Origin: Amphiduros pacificus
Taxonomy: Eukaryota; Annelida; Polychaeta; Phyllodocida; Hesionidae
DNA: 64,000 nt
Assembly (NCBI GenBank): GCA_949316495.1
Contig: OX439004.1
Coordinates: 13,366,536-13,430,535, forward strand
Direction of reading: 5' to 3'
Shown piece after piece: positions 12,926-24,999 of the stretch; positions within the stretch are counted from its first letter, which is position 1; every line of letters begins with the position of its first letter. The position numbers and the translations under genes are program-made. Under the pieces are notes generated by a model that was not told where the DNA came from, did not search any database, and saw only the letters and a program-made list of their open reading frames with translations.

Positions 12926-14966
12926 GGTGAGTGAGATGGATATGGGGGACTGGGAGGGGTGAGGTAATAAGAGGAATATGGGGGGCTGGGAGGGGTTAGG
13001 GAGTAAGAGAGATACGGGGGACTGAGAGGGGTCAGGGAGTAAAAGGGATATGGGGGACTGGGAGGGGTGAGGGAGTGAGAGGGATATGGAGGACTGGGAG
13101 GGGTGAGGGAGTAAGAGAGATACGGGGGACTGGGAGGGGCGAGGGAGTAAGAGAGATACGGGGGGGGGGCTGAGAGGGGTCAGGGAGTAAGAGGGATATG
13201 GGGGACTGGGAGGGGTTAGGGAGTGAGAGGGATATGGGGGACTGGGAGGGGTGAGGGAGTAAGAGAGATACGGGGGACTGAGAGGGGTCAGGGAGTAAGA
13301 GGGATATGGGGGACTGGGAGGGGTGAGGTAATAAGAGGAATATGGGGGGCTGGGAGGGGTTAGGGAGTAAGAGAGATACGGGGGACTGAGAGGGGTCAGA
13401 GAGTAAAAGGGATATGGGGGACTGGGAGGGGTGAGGGAGTAAGAGGGATATGGGGGACTGGGAGGGGCGAGGGAGTTAGAGGGATATGGGGGACTGGGAG
13501 GGGTGAGGGAGTAAGAGGGATATGGGGGACTGGGAGGGGTGAGGGAGTAAGAGGGATATGGGGGACTGGGAGGGTCGAGGGAGTAAGAGGGATATGGGGG
13601 ACTGGGAGGGGCGAGGTAATAAGAGGGATATGGGGGACTGGGAGGGGCGAGGTAATAAGAGGGATATGGGGGACTGGGAGGGGCGAGAGAATAGCAGGGA
13701 TATGGGGGACTGGGAGGGGCGAGGTAATAAGAGGGATATGGGGGACCGGGAGGGGCGAGGTAATAAGAGGGATATGGGGGACTGGGAGGGGCAAGGGAAT
13801 AGCAGGGATATGGGGGACTGGGAGGGGCGAGGGAATAGCAGGGATATGGGGGACTGGGAGGGGCGAGGTAATAAGATGGATATGGGGCACTGGGAGGGGC
13901 GAGGTAATAAGAGGGATATGGGGGACTGGGAGGGGCGAGGTAATGAGAGGGATATGGGGGACTGGGAGGGGCGAGGTAATAAGAGGGATATGGGGGACTG
14001 GGAGGGGCGAGGTAATAGCAGGGATATTGGGGACTGGGAGGGGCGAGGTAATAAGACGGATATGGGGGACTGGGAGGGGCGAGGTAATAAGAGGGATATG
14101 GGGGACTTGGAGGGGTGAGGTAATAGCAGGGATATGGGGGACTGGGAGGGGCGAGGTAATAAGAGGGATATGGGGACCGGGAGGGGCGAGGTAATAAGAG
14201 GGATATGGGGGACTGGGAGGGGCGAGGCAATAGCAGGGATATGGGGGACTGGGAGGGGCGAGGTAATAAGAAGGATATGGGGGACCGGGAGGGGCGAGGT
14301 AATAAGAGGGATATGGGGGACTGGTAGGGGCTAGGGAATAGCAGGGATATGGGGGACTGGGAGGGGCGAGGTAATAAGAGGGATATGGGGTACTGGAGGG
14401 GCGAGGTAATAGCAGGGATATGGGGGACTGGGAGGGGCTAGGGAATAGCAGGGATATGGGGGACTGGGAGGGGCGAGGTAATAAGAGGGATATGGGGGAC
14501 TGGAGGGGCGAGGTAATAGCAGGGATATGGGGGACTGGGAGGGGCGAGGTAATAGCAGGGATATGGGGGACTGGGAGGGGCAAGGCAATAGCAGGGATAT
14601 GGGGGACTGGGAGGGGCGAGGTAATAAGAAGGATATGGGGGACCGGGAGGGGCGAGGTAATAAGAGGGATATGGGGGACTGGTAGGGGCTAGGGAATAGC
14701 AGGGATATGGGGGACTGGGAGGGGCGAGGTAATAAGAGGGATATGGGGGACTGGAGGGGCGAGGTAATAGCAGGGATATGGGGGACTGGGAGGGGCGAGG
14801 TAATAGCAGGGATATGGGGGACTGGGAGGGGCGAGGCAATAGCAGGGATATGGGGGACTGGGAGGGGCGAGGTAATAAGAAGGATATAGGGGACCGGGAG
14901 GGGCGAGGTAATAAGAAGGATATAGGGGACCGGGAGGGGCGAGGTAATAAGAGGGATATGGAGGAC
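12926..14966. repeat. 36-bp minisatellite, ~56 copies
   Basis: Tandem units of the form GATATGGGGGACTGGGAGGG plus GCGAGGTAATAAGAGG (36 bp), with variants such as GTAATAGCAG and GGGAGTAAGAG alternating along the array. The start of the array (12926-13560) is the more diverged end. The strand is strongly purine-skewed. Because 36 is a multiple of three, several frames stay open for hundreds of codons on both strands. These predicted peptides (Pro/Tyr/Ser-rich on the minus strand, Gly/Trp/Arg-rich on the plus) are most likely artefacts of the period. Confidence 0.95.
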
Positions 14967-14969
14967 TAA

Positions 14970-15748
14970 GAATTTGAGAGGGGAGAGGCAGCACAACGAT
15001 AGAAGATGGGAAACGTTGCAAAGTACTGTAAGGCAATGCTGAAGTGTGGAATACTATAAGGGTTGTCATATATAAATCGGGATATCTTAAAATACAATAA
15101 AAAGCAGTGTATGCTTGGTTGAAATAACGACACGTGATGAAGCATGTCTCATTGAATGTCCATACGTTAACATGTCCAAACTAACGGTTAAAATGATAAC
15201 AGAATATGGGATGGTGGCAATTACACTAAATTAAATCGTATCAGAAACCCTCCACGTGCACGTTAGAACGTGTATTAACATACAAACTTATTTTATGCCG
15301 ATTTTCACTGCTCGAGTGGGTGGATCAAAGTGGTGTGTTAAAATCTGTCACGCATGGGCAAACTTTGTAGACATGCAAGTTTGACTAAAAGAGGTAACAA
15401 AATACTGATTGATATGTCATTTTCTTTCAATCAGTTTATAAAACCCATTAATTATTATGTTTCTATTCTACTCAATATTCCAAACCCGATTGTCTTTTTC
15501 TGTGTTTGTTGCCAAAATATAAATGTATTCCAATCAAACCTATCCTAGCATGCATTGGTTGTGCATGACACAACAGACATCTGATGAATCACAAATGTTG
15601 AAACTCAAGCAGTGAGAATTACAATCACTCGTCCTTGTTGGGTAAGTTTTAAACAGTGCATAGGTCAGGTTCGCAGAGAGAATTCATTCCATGTCATGCC
15701 CCCAAACATTTTTTCTGAATAATAAGGGACACGGTAATTGAATTGCAG
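14970..15748. other. No recognisable feature upstream of the ASB-like coding exon
   Basis: Unique AT-rich sequence. It may hold the proximal promoter of the ASB-like gene if the upstream exons are not real. No clear core promoter element is visible. Confidence 0.3.
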
Positions 15749-15792
15749 AATGAGACGTGAGCCCTGAGCGGAATTTGAAGCGTGTTTGTGAG

Positions 15793-16779
15793 ATGGCCCC
15801 TTCAGAACACCCCAGCGACCAGGCACCGCTTCCGCATCCCACTACACAAACAGCACCAACGCGTGATAAATGCAGCCGGGTCTTTTCTACGCTGTCCCGA
15901 TTCTTTCCCGTCAAGGACCTCCTGAGGGATGGGCCTATATATACCAAGGTCCTAAGAACCATCTACCTGGATTTCCTTACAAGAAAAAGGTTCTCTTCAA
16001 CCAGACTTGTTCAAGATTTATTGTGTTATTGTGACAGCATTGATTATCATGAAATCCAAGGTAAATTATTTGCGCGTAGTTTGCTTACAGTGCTGCCCTC
16101 TGGTAGAGAAAGACCAGACACCACGGCTTTGGTTCAGCTTTTGTACCAATGTGGCGTTCTTCAAGACCTTTTCATGGAGGTATGTAATCCCCCACAATGC
16201 TTCTCATCATCAGAGAAAGAGAACAGCTTTAATCTGACCACGTGGCTTCTGCAGGACACGTGCTGGTCACGTGTTGGGCCTGGGGGCATTCGTGTGGTGG
16301 ATTTGCAGATGACGTATAAGGAGAGCCCTCTGATGTTGGCAGCCAGGAACAGGTCCCCTAAAGTAGTTCTCTTGTTCTTACGTTATGACGCATGCGTGAC
16401 GTCATCATGGCTGCTTTTTCATAGTGCAATTGAAGTACTACTTTTTGCACCAAATCGGATACATTTAAGCAAAGAGGAAGAAGACAAAATGGAGATGTGC
16501 TTGAATTATGTATGTCGTGCCGTTACCAAGGTCGATATGGAGAGACTTGAGGGTCTACAGAAGGAAGGTTACTGTGCCTTGCACCAGGAGTGGCCAAGAA
16601 TTGTGCCTCCAGCCAGATATAAACAACCCTGTGCCTTAAAACATCTCTGCAGGACACAAATACGGCAAATATTGAGCGATAATAGGGGTAAATCTCAAAA
16701 AGGAAGTTTACCCGACACCATCGATAGCCTACCACTTCCGGTGATTATAAAAGACTATTTGGATTTGCTTAGTGATTGA
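15793..16779 (+). CDS. ASB17-like ankyrin repeat and SOCS box protein
   Basis: 328-aa protein in one coding exon. The C-terminus (about 274-328) is a SOCS box: PARYKQPCALKHLCRTQIRQ holds the elongin BC box (ALKHLCRTQI), and LPLPVIIKDYL near the end matches the Cullin-5 LPLP box. This predicts a substrate-recognition subunit of an elongin/Cul5 ubiquitin ligase. A single clear ankyrin unit, ESPLMLAARNRSPKVVLLFL (177-196), precedes it. The one-repeat layout and the RYK-PC-L-HLCR spacing match vertebrate ASB17 (about 295 aa) better than many-repeat ASBs. An in-frame TGA at 15751-15753, just after an acceptor-like TTGCAG (ending 15748), means translation starts in this exon; the first ATG is 15793. 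The substrate is unknown. A 13-bp minisatellite begins about 20 bases after the stop. Confidence 0.87.
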   Translation: MAPSEHPSDQAPLPHPTTQTAPTRDKCSRVFSTLSRFFPVKDLLRDGPIYTKVLRTIYLDFLTRKRFSSTRLVQDLLCYCDSIDYHEIQGKLFARSLLTVLPSGRERPDTTALVQLLYQCGVLQDLFMEVCNPPQCFSSSEKENSFNLTTWLLQDTCWSRVGPGGIRVVDLQMTYKESPLMLAARNRSPKVVLLFLRYDACVTSSWLLFHSAIEVLLFAPNRIHLSKEEEDKMEMCLNYVCRAVTKVDMERLEGLQKEGYCALHQEWPRIVPPARYKQPCALKHLCRTQIRQILSDNRGKSQKGSLPDTIDSLPLPVIIKDYLDLLSD

Positions 16780-16799
16780 CGCAAGAGTGTGTTAGGTAA

Positions 16800-16998
16800 A
16801 CAATTAGGTAAAGCATCTAGGTAAACCATCTAGGTAAACCATCTGGGTAAACCATCTGGGTAAACCATCTAGGTAAACCATTTAGGTAAACCATCTGGGT
16901 AAACCATCTGGGTAAACCATCTAAGTAAACGATCTAAGTAAACCACCTGGGTAAACCATCAGGGTAAACCATCTAGGTAAACCATCTAGGTAAATCCA
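16800..16998 (+). repeat. 13-bp minisatellite in the ASB-like 3' UTR
   Basis: About 15 units of GTAAACCATCTAG/GTAAACCATCTGG. It lies immediately downstream of the ASB-like stop codon and so is probably transcribed as 3' UTR. Confidence 0.9.
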
Positions 16999-18390
16999 TC
17001 AAGATAAATGAAGTGAAATAGACTGAAGTTTATATATATGTACACGCCGTTCGGCATGATGGGTTATACTTATAACTTGTGTATACCTTGTTTTTCAAAA
17101 GATTTGTTAAAAATCGTTCTTTTACTGTTACTAAACCAAAATTCTGATAAATATACAACTATTTTCCCCATACTGTATTCCTGACCCGGGATTCCTGAAA
17201 ATATCTGATTCTTGAATATATCTGTCATGAGTTGATAGTGAAGCAGTATGATTAATATCATACAACCACACATAGACTGGTGACAAGAGGTTGGCTTTTA
17301 TGGCAGTCTGAATATCCGATATGATTTGATCCAAATTAGATGAGAGAGTATTCCTACAGAAGTATTGTAACCCGACGTGCCTACTCCATGGGCAGTGACT
17401 GTGGTATGGTAGTCACATGGCCAACCCACGGTACTGACCATCCTGCCAAATTAACATTACACATATAGGGCTAGAATTAAGTGCTAAAACGTGCCTCAAC
17501 ATTCACCCAAATATAGCATTCCAATAATGTTCTGCAGTGTGTAATATTTAGTATTATACATATTTATTTGCACTTACATTTAACATTTGAAATTAGCTAA
17601 TTGTAGAACAGAATTAATCAGTTTTATCAACTATCAAAATAGATATATATAAATTACAGGGTAATGAGATATTCTTTTCAATATTTTAGTTATTCACAGT
17701 TTTAAATACTCTTTGTGCGAGGTATTTTATGCGGTAAAATTGCAATTTGAAAAAAAAAAATGTTTTGCATTTCAACAACTGATTATCATACACCATTTGG
17801 TAGGATTGTAGATCTTGATGTTAAGAATTGTTTATGTTGTTATTCCTATTACATTGAGATATCACTATCTTATCACCCGTACTTATATTCGGTATAATGT
17901 AGTAAAATTTCAGAAAGAGGATTGTTATGGATTCGAAATAATCAAAATAAACAGATGTGCTACGAATATTACATCTTATTTTAACATTGACTGTTAAAAA
18001 TAAAATAGTTATGCACCATTTGTTTTGGCTAAATTTGTTAAGAATTCATATTAAGTGGTTTAAAAACAATATATTAGGTAGGTGTATTGAAGTTTAATAT
18101 TTACCGGGTGTGCATATCAGCGAATGCCAATTAAGTGATACACAACTAACTTATATATTATATACTTCTCATATGTCAACCTGCACAAAATATGTAACAA
18201 ACTATCAATTTGTCTTTCACATTATAACAGAATGATTATACATTTATATGGATGTACATGATTTTGTACTATTTTATTGTTGAAGTTTGCTCCAAAAACA
18301 AAATAAAAGAAAATCATCAATCAAATTTGTTTGTTTTCATGTTCTGTCATGAATATGGTATCAACGTCTTTCACGTCAATTTGGACATAT
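16999..18390. other. No recognisable feature
   Basis: AT-rich 3' flank of the ASB-like gene. AATAAA-like strings are common here by composition, so the gene end cannot be set. Confidence 0.35.
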
Positions 18391-18394
18391 GCTG

Positions 18395-18440
18395 ACCGAA
18401 ATAATGTTGAAAGTGATGTAAAGCCCCAAACAAACACATG
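18395..18440 (+). mobile_element. SINE 3' fragment
   Basis: GAAATAATGTTGAAAGTGATGTAAAGCCCCAAACAAAC (read in two parts) is the 3' end of the tRNA-derived SINE found whole at 47589-47905 and 34278-34592. Confidence 0.6.
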
Positions 18441-18454
18441 CTCTACATAACATA

Positions 18455-18800
18455 GGTAGTATTTAATTACTACCCTTCTGCAGTCATTGCCCTGTTTTTC
18501 ATCTCATTCAAAGTTTGTAATTCCATATGTCATAAAGACTTGCCTTGCTCTCAAAAATATCATCAAATCTCAATTGACCAACATCAAGTCATAAACTGCA
18601 ACCAGATGTCTGGCACATTTGCTGACTAATCAGTACAACTGCCAGTACAAAACAAATCTATTTAGATTCTTTCACCAATGAGTGGAGGGTCAGATTTTTC
18701 TGAATACTGATGACTTGTGCTCGATTCTGTGCGCACCTTTATACCTTTGGTGGAAGGGATTGGTATGATAGAGAAGTCCTGGTGTGGAGGGTAGTAGACA
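18455..18800 (+). repeat. Dispersed ~350-bp repeat, copy 3
   Basis: Matches copy 2 (1453-1802) throughout, including the palindromic head GGTAGTATTTAATTACTACC and the GAGAAGTCCTGGTGTGGAGGG end. Confidence 0.75.
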
Positions 18801-19033
18801 CATGGCTGAGATCAAACCTATTCTTATCATTTGGTTTGCAGACAGCCCATGATTATTGATCTATCTATGAAATACCAAGGCAAATTAAGCATATTTATAT
18901 TTACACAGACTGGCGAGAAATCAATATATTTGCCCGCATGCCAGACACGTGACCTGCAGGGGGTTTTCACGAATTGAGTCTGGAATGAATTATTCAGTTT
19001 TGTGATTTGTGTTTACAGAACAAAATCAAAGTC

Positions 19034-19200
<167 letters not shown>

Positions 19201-19308
19201 TGTTTGTGTGAGGACCAACTTTGAGCATGAATACTAACTTTCAATATTTTGATGACATGAAGACCAACTTTGAATATTTTGCTTGCGAAGGGGCTATATT
19301 ATTATTGA

Positions 19309-19475
19309 TTTGTTTGTTTGTTTGGGGTTTTACATCACTTTCAATATCATTTCAGTCAGTTCGTGATGAGGCCTACTTGTAGCAGATATAGTGCTGCCTC
19401 ACTGAATTGTCATGTCGCAGGTCCTTGACATGACAACCCACCCGGTGACAGGTCCTTGACATGACAACCCACCCG
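19309..19475 (-). mobile_element. 5'-truncated tRNA-derived SINE
   Basis: Minus-strand SINE lacking the tRNA head. It has the shared core (TAGCAGATATAGTGCTGCCTC on the plus strand) and the (TTTG)n tail complement. It is flanked by a 13-bp target duplication ATATTATTATTGA at 19296-19308 and 19476-19488, the pattern of a LINE-mediated 5'-truncated insertion. A short internal duplication of GGTCCTTGACATGACAACCC is present. Confidence 0.85.
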
Positions 19476-19489
19476 ATATTATTATTGAA

Positions 19490-21232
19490 TAATATCAATT
19501 AGTCGACAGTGATAAGAAAAAGATTCTATTAAGGCCTTTAATTATTGTTTTTTTACTGGCCGAATTTTTACATTTATACTATTAAACTGAATGACAACAT
19601 TGACATAGATTTGCATGCATACACTTCATAATAGAAAGTGACATCAGCTTCTTTATGGGGTGATGTGCTAACATGCTGCTGAAGTACTACTCTTGACAAT
19701 TCTAATGGTTTGTTCACCTTGTTTGAAGTATTGTGCTTCATGCCCGTCATCATATTGAAGGCTCTATTCTGCTCAGTTCACAAGAGTTGTGCCTCAGCCT
19801 TGCTTGTCACCCTTAGAACCTTTTTGTTTTATTTCCATTGTCTTGACAGAGTAATATTGAATGAAATTGAAACGTGGATGGGGGATGATGACTCTGAGAA
19901 TTATAGGTATTGTTGTTACGTGAAATAAGATAACTCTCAAGTGTCAACAGCGCCATCTAATGAGCATAATTATACTATGTTTGCTACTCAAACATTGTTA
20001 AAGGGATATTAATAAACTATTAGACGGTTTCCTGAAACATATCTGTGTAAAGATTTCTTGGATTACTAAAAAATGTTTTATTTTGGTTTTCTCATTATAA
20101 AGTGTATAATGATGGATTTTAACAATGAACAATACAAAAGTAGTGAGATATTACAATAAAATATCAACAACAAATGTTAAGATTATACTTTCATTTATTC
20201 ATCATATACACAAAATAACTAATAACAAAATAGACAAAACTAACTCCATCCTATGAAGTTTTAATGTTTCCTCCAGTTTTGTAATTGCATAGAGGATTCA
20301 TGGGTTCACATAAGTGATTTCCTAAGTCTGACCTATTGGCTTTATCAAATGATCTGCAGTAAAAATAATAACATTTAATTCTTGACCATGAAAACATCAT
20401 AACATAAAAAAGAACTGAATCTGTCATATTATGTACTAATTGTGATCTATTTACTTTACAATCTCCTAGTTGAGGTGAGAAACATAAAATACCGTCTCAT
20501 TTATAATTTTACATATTTTTGTACAATATGGAACTATTTCAAATTTACGCCATTGAGATTTTCATTTCCGACCCATAAAAACAAGCCTAGAGCCTACAGA
20601 GGCAAGTATTTAAGAGACCTCCTTCTGGAAAGTAAACACGAGACATACAATGAGACAAGGGAAAGGATTGCAATTCATGAGTACACATAAATAAACAAGT
20701 TTGAAATCAAATAAACAACGATGACAACTTTTATGTGGAAGATATATTTATCCTTAACATGGCAAAATAGCATCACCTTGTGCTCCTAAATTACCTTCTG
20801 AAGATGAACATTTATACATAAATGAATTTTGCAACACACACACGGTAAATGAAGCGTGCTAAACAACAGCGCCCTCTAATGTATAAATCTCTTATCAAAA
20901 ATAGAAGCCTATCAACTCCTCCAGGTACGTATAATGTACCATTCTAATTGTGTCTCTTAAATCAAACTAAAAAGCACCATCTTTGTACATCGCTGTGAAT
21001 TACAGCGTATAATACTTGCTCTGTGGAAGAATATTGGTCTGAATATGAGGTACACGGCTGTTTACTTGCCTGTGAATTCTGTATTGGTATCCAGCACTGA
21101 CAATTGAAGATCAAGTGCCAGCGATATAACACTTCGATCATACAATTGTATTGGTGCATTTGCATAAGCCTAGGTGGCCAATATGACTAGTTGTCAATCT
21201 CGTTTGGAAACACGCCAGGGTACTAGGCTGGA
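19490..21232. other. Intergenic, no recognisable feature
   Basis: AT-rich region 3' of the GALNT gene. It may include the GALNT 3' UTR at its right end. No further exon is recognised. Confidence 0.35.
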
Positions 21233-21410
21233 TAGTACAGCACGTGACAGTTATCTGTCCTGACCAGAGTACAGCACGTGACACTCTATTGTCCTGACCA
21301 GAAAGAAAATAAAGCACGTGACACTTATCTATCCTGGCTAGACCTAGGTTACAGCAGGTGACACTTAATTGTCAGATAATACAACATGTAACACTTAACT
21401 GTCCATGGCC
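21233..21410. repeat. Degenerate ~37-bp tandem repeat
   Basis: About five imperfect units built on CAGCACGTGACACTTATCTGTCCTGACCAG-like sequence, each carrying a CACGTG or close variant. Position just downstream of the GALNT stop suggests it lies in or near its 3' UTR. Confidence 0.7.
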
Positions 21411-21461
21411 AGGCGGAAGCATTCTATATTCAAACAAAGACATTTGTCAGTCAAAATTCCG

Positions 21462-24400
21462 TCATAGTGGTTTATCAAAGTTATAATTAAAACTAAACTT
21501 GTAAGTCCATCGCCAGTGTTGGAAGGGATTATTGACGTCACAGTCTTCCAGCTGTGGCATCTGCTCCTTGTAGTGCACTTTGTTAATGTTAGTAACCTGT
21601 GCCACACACATCTCCTTGCGTTCACCATTGTAGTCCATGGTAACGCGCACGAGACCATTGTTCTCCTGGTCCGGTAAGAGGTCCCAGGTCTCGCCAGGCT
21701 CATGCCGGCATGGAGCCACCTTGATCAGCCATGTACTAGGCTCCACGTACATACACTTCTCTCTGTACATCAACCTGCCCTTATCTGTGATATGGAACAG
21801 GTTTTGAGGAACAACTCTATGGAAGAAGCAGAAGTCGGTCATCCCCACATAGCCGTCCTTTGCCAGGTACCAACAGGACTCTGATCTCTCATTGGTTGGC
21901 TCGCCATAATATTTTGCATTACGCGGTGGCATTGGTATCTCGGGCACAATGGTATCATGGTACCAATCAAAACTTTTACATTTCAAATCTTTTTTTAATT
22001 GTTTCCTTTTCTCTAAGCTTGTCAAGTCTTTTTCTGTGAAAAAAGTACGCTTGAAATCATAGGTGTATGTGGCCGCATAGAAGTACTGCTTCCACGGGTC
22101 CCCCATCCACACTTCCGCAATCCTCATCAGGTTCTTCTGCACGATCTTCTCCCGATCTCCATCAAAGGCATATGAAAACGGTTTGAAAACGTGGGCCACC
22201 CTGGAGCAGGAATGAGTGAGGACCCGACCCCCGCACATCCAGTTCCTGAAGGCCAGTTCTATGTTCTCTCCTCCCCACACATTCATGCCGTCATCGAAGC
22301 CGCCGATGCTGAGGAAGTACTCCTTGTGTACCATGAGAGCGCACCCCACCAGAGTGGCAGTCCGGAACGGCTTGGACTCGTCATAGTTTATACGCTTCCA
22401 CTCGTGCTCCGGGATCTCCATCCACGTGTACCTGAAACACGTATAGACGACTCTCACTATTAAACACTTTTGTCAGATATGTTTGAATTGTTAGCAATGT
22501 TAATCTATAGACTATGGTCCAATAAGGTATACAATGAAGAATAAAGGATTTACCTTTATGTCGCAATTAAGAATACAAATATCCTAACCTGTGGGTATTG
22601 TTCCGGGTGATTTAGTAAACAAATTGCAGTCGCTAGAACTTAAAACATACAAGGAATCTGCCTATGGCTTATATTCCAGGTGAAATACTAAATAAACCTG
22701 GTTCAAACTAGGTTAGAATGAATTCCATTAAAATAACACTAGTAATACCAACTCTGAGAAATTCAGTCATTTGTGTTCCTCGCTGACTTAGATGATATCA
22801 AGCAAGTTATATATACCACAATATTGAACAGAGATCACATTTACACCCTGTGCTGAGTATCATATAGGTTAAGGAGTCAATAACCCACCTGAGATCCCAG
22901 CTGAATCCTCCCCTGGGAACCACGCCAGTAGAAGGGATGTACTGTATAGTCCAGGCCTCGATCAGCTCCACATAGGGCTGTAGTATGGTGGACTTGTTCT
23001 TCCTGATCTCATCCAGTAGAGGCTCTGCCCAGCCAACATTGTTCTCCGTGTGAGCATCCTGCATTCATATAAATATGGTCATTTCCTCCACATATCAAAT
23101 TTCCAGTTATAGTTATGTAAACCATTTAAAAGGAGGATGATTGATGATAATGTAAAAATGACAAATGGAATAATAGGGAAAATGCTATGTTTATCAAAAT
23201 ATTGATGAATATGTATGAGTTTTTTTTTAAATATTGGAAAATGTGATCTTCATCAAAGATGTTAATATATTATTGAGACATGCTTATCATCATGAAAATG
23301 TATACAAAACAGGAGCAGGGATCATGCAGTGATCACGTAGAGATTATATAGGGATTATGCAGAGATCACGCAGGGAACATGTTGACATTATACAGGGATC
23401 ATGCCGAGATCATGTAGGGGTTATATAGGGATCATGTAGGATCATGCAGGGATCAAGTAGGCATTATGCAGGGGTCATGCAAGGATCATGTAGGATCATG
23501 TAGGATCATGCAGAGATCATGCAGGGATCAAGGAGGCATTTTACAGGATAATGCAGAGATCATGCAGGAATCATGTAGGCATTATGTAGAGATCATGCAG
23601 GGATGATGTATGCATTATGTAGAGATCATGCAGGGATAATGTAGGCATTATGTAGAGATCATGCAGGAATAATGTAGGCATTATGTAGAGATCATGCAGG
23701 GATAATGGGGAGATCATGCGGGAGTCATGTAGGCATTATGTAGAGATCATGCAGGGATCAAGTAGGCATTATGCAGGGATAATGCAGAGATCACGCGGGG
23801 ATCATGTAGGATCATGCAGGGATTATGTAGGCATTATGCAGGGGTCATGCAGGGATCAAGTAGGCATTATGCAGGGGTCATGCAGGGATCATGTTTACCT
23901 GAAACATGACACAGTCCGCTGTGGTCATCCGGGCTCCAATCATCCGAGCTCGGATCAATCCTTCACGCTTCTCTGTCCTCAAAAGAATGACTTTTTCTGG
24001 GAGCAACTGAAACAAAGAAAATATATTTATGTACTTCTTGTCTGAAAAACATCTTTAATATATGAACTGTGCATGAACTGATATTCTCATTTGCTTCGTG
24101 CTCTCTACTGGAAGAGGAAGCCTGGCAATGGTGGGTAGAAATGAGATATTTATAATAGAAAATGTAAAATGAGATACTTATGATAGAAATAAATAAGAGT
24201 GAGTGATCATCACCTGAGTGCTTGTTATATGAGCTCGTGCCTACCTTGACGTACTCCTCCAGGGGTTCCTTGAGGTCAGCATTGGGACTGTTATCATTCA
24301 CCAGGATGATCTCCTGAAGCAGCTGAGGAGGGGTGCGGGTGAGGATGCTGTGGACGGTCCTGAGTAGCATGGAGAGTGCCTCATTGTAGAATGGTATGAC

Positions 24401-24745
24401 CACAGACACGGTGGGCAGGGTGGCGATATCATAGTCCACACCCCTGCACTTCTCAGGCCTCGAGTCAGGAATATCTCTCTCCAGGGGGATCTGCTCACTC
24501 AGAGATACGTTAATATTATACGTGTACTTTGCAGGACGCTTGGGATCATCAAATAAGGTTTTTTGCAGAGCTCTAAGTTTCTTGAGGCGGATGTTTTCTT
24601 TGATCTGCAGTTTGTGTTTCTTGATGAGTTCCTCGGAGTCCATGTCAGTGTGGATTCTTGATAGGAACACCATCAGCACCAGAGTGGTGAACACGAATGC
24701 CAGAAGCAAATGCAAGGCCCAGCGGGCGATCACACGGGAAGCCAT
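21462..24745 (-). CDS. Polypeptide N-acetylgalactosaminyltransferase (GALNT family, GT27)
   Basis: Four coding exons on the minus strand: 24745-24245, 24006-23899, 23058-22889 and 22431-21462. All junctions have GT/AG and the phases close to a 582-aa protein, the family's usual length. It is a Golgi type II enzyme that transfers GalNAc from UDP-GalNAc to Ser/Thr, starting mucin-type O-glycans. Residues about 10-28 are the membrane anchor, followed by a basic helical stem. The GT-A domain opens with VSVVIPFYNEALSMLLRTVH and IILVNDNS. The metal-binding DxH motif appears as DAH at the start of exon 3, right after VMFQ. The Gal/GalNAc-T signature WGGENIELAFRNWMCGG and the downstream metal-ligand region CSRVAHVFK are in exon 4. 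A C-terminal ricin-type lectin domain follows (CWYLAKDGYVGM... to FQHWRW). Which isoform it equals is not clear. The region TATLVGCALMVHKEYF differs from the usual AGGLFA consensus. Confidence 0.93.
23316..23890. repeat. Minisatellite in GALNT intron 2
   Basis: Irregular tandem units around GATCATGCAGGGATCATGTA and GGCATTATGTAGAGATC. The array runs to within about 8 bases of the exon-2 donor (23899), so its length variation lies next to a splice site. Confidence 0.9.
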
Positions 24746-24764
24746 GGCGTAATCAGAATAAGTC

Positions 24765-24998
24765 CCAATCAATGGCCCACCGCATCAATGGCCCACCGCA
24801 TCAATGGCCCACCGCATCAATGGCCCACCACATCAATGGCCCACCACATCATTGGCCCACTGCATCAATGGCCCACCGCTTCAATGGCCCACTACATCAA
24901 TGGCTCACCGCATAAATGGCCCACCGCATCAATGGCCCACTGCATCAATGACCCACCTCATCAATGGCCCACCACATCAATGGCCCACCACATCAATG
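24765..24998. repeat. 16-bp minisatellite upstream of the GALNT start codon
   Basis: About 14-15 units of CATCAATGGCCCACCG with single-base variants, starting about 20 bases upstream (gene sense) of the GALNT ATG. It is therefore in the 5' UTR or core promoter. On the minus strand each unit contains GGCCATTGATG. The plus-strand open frames through it are artefacts. Confidence 0.92.
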
Positions 24999-24999
24999 G

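Noticed and set aside
12884-14996. Long minus-strand frames (448, 395 and 221 aa) of Pro/Tyr/Ser repeats, and plus-strand Gly/Trp/Arg repeats
   Set aside because: They exist because the minisatellite period is 36 bp. Several frames on both strands are open at once, there is no flanking exon structure, and unit variants do not respect codons.
23316-23890. Regularly repeated GATCATGCAGGG motif resembling a CRISPR-like array
   Set aside because: Repeats are directly adjacent and variable without unique spacers, in an animal gene intron. It is a minisatellite.
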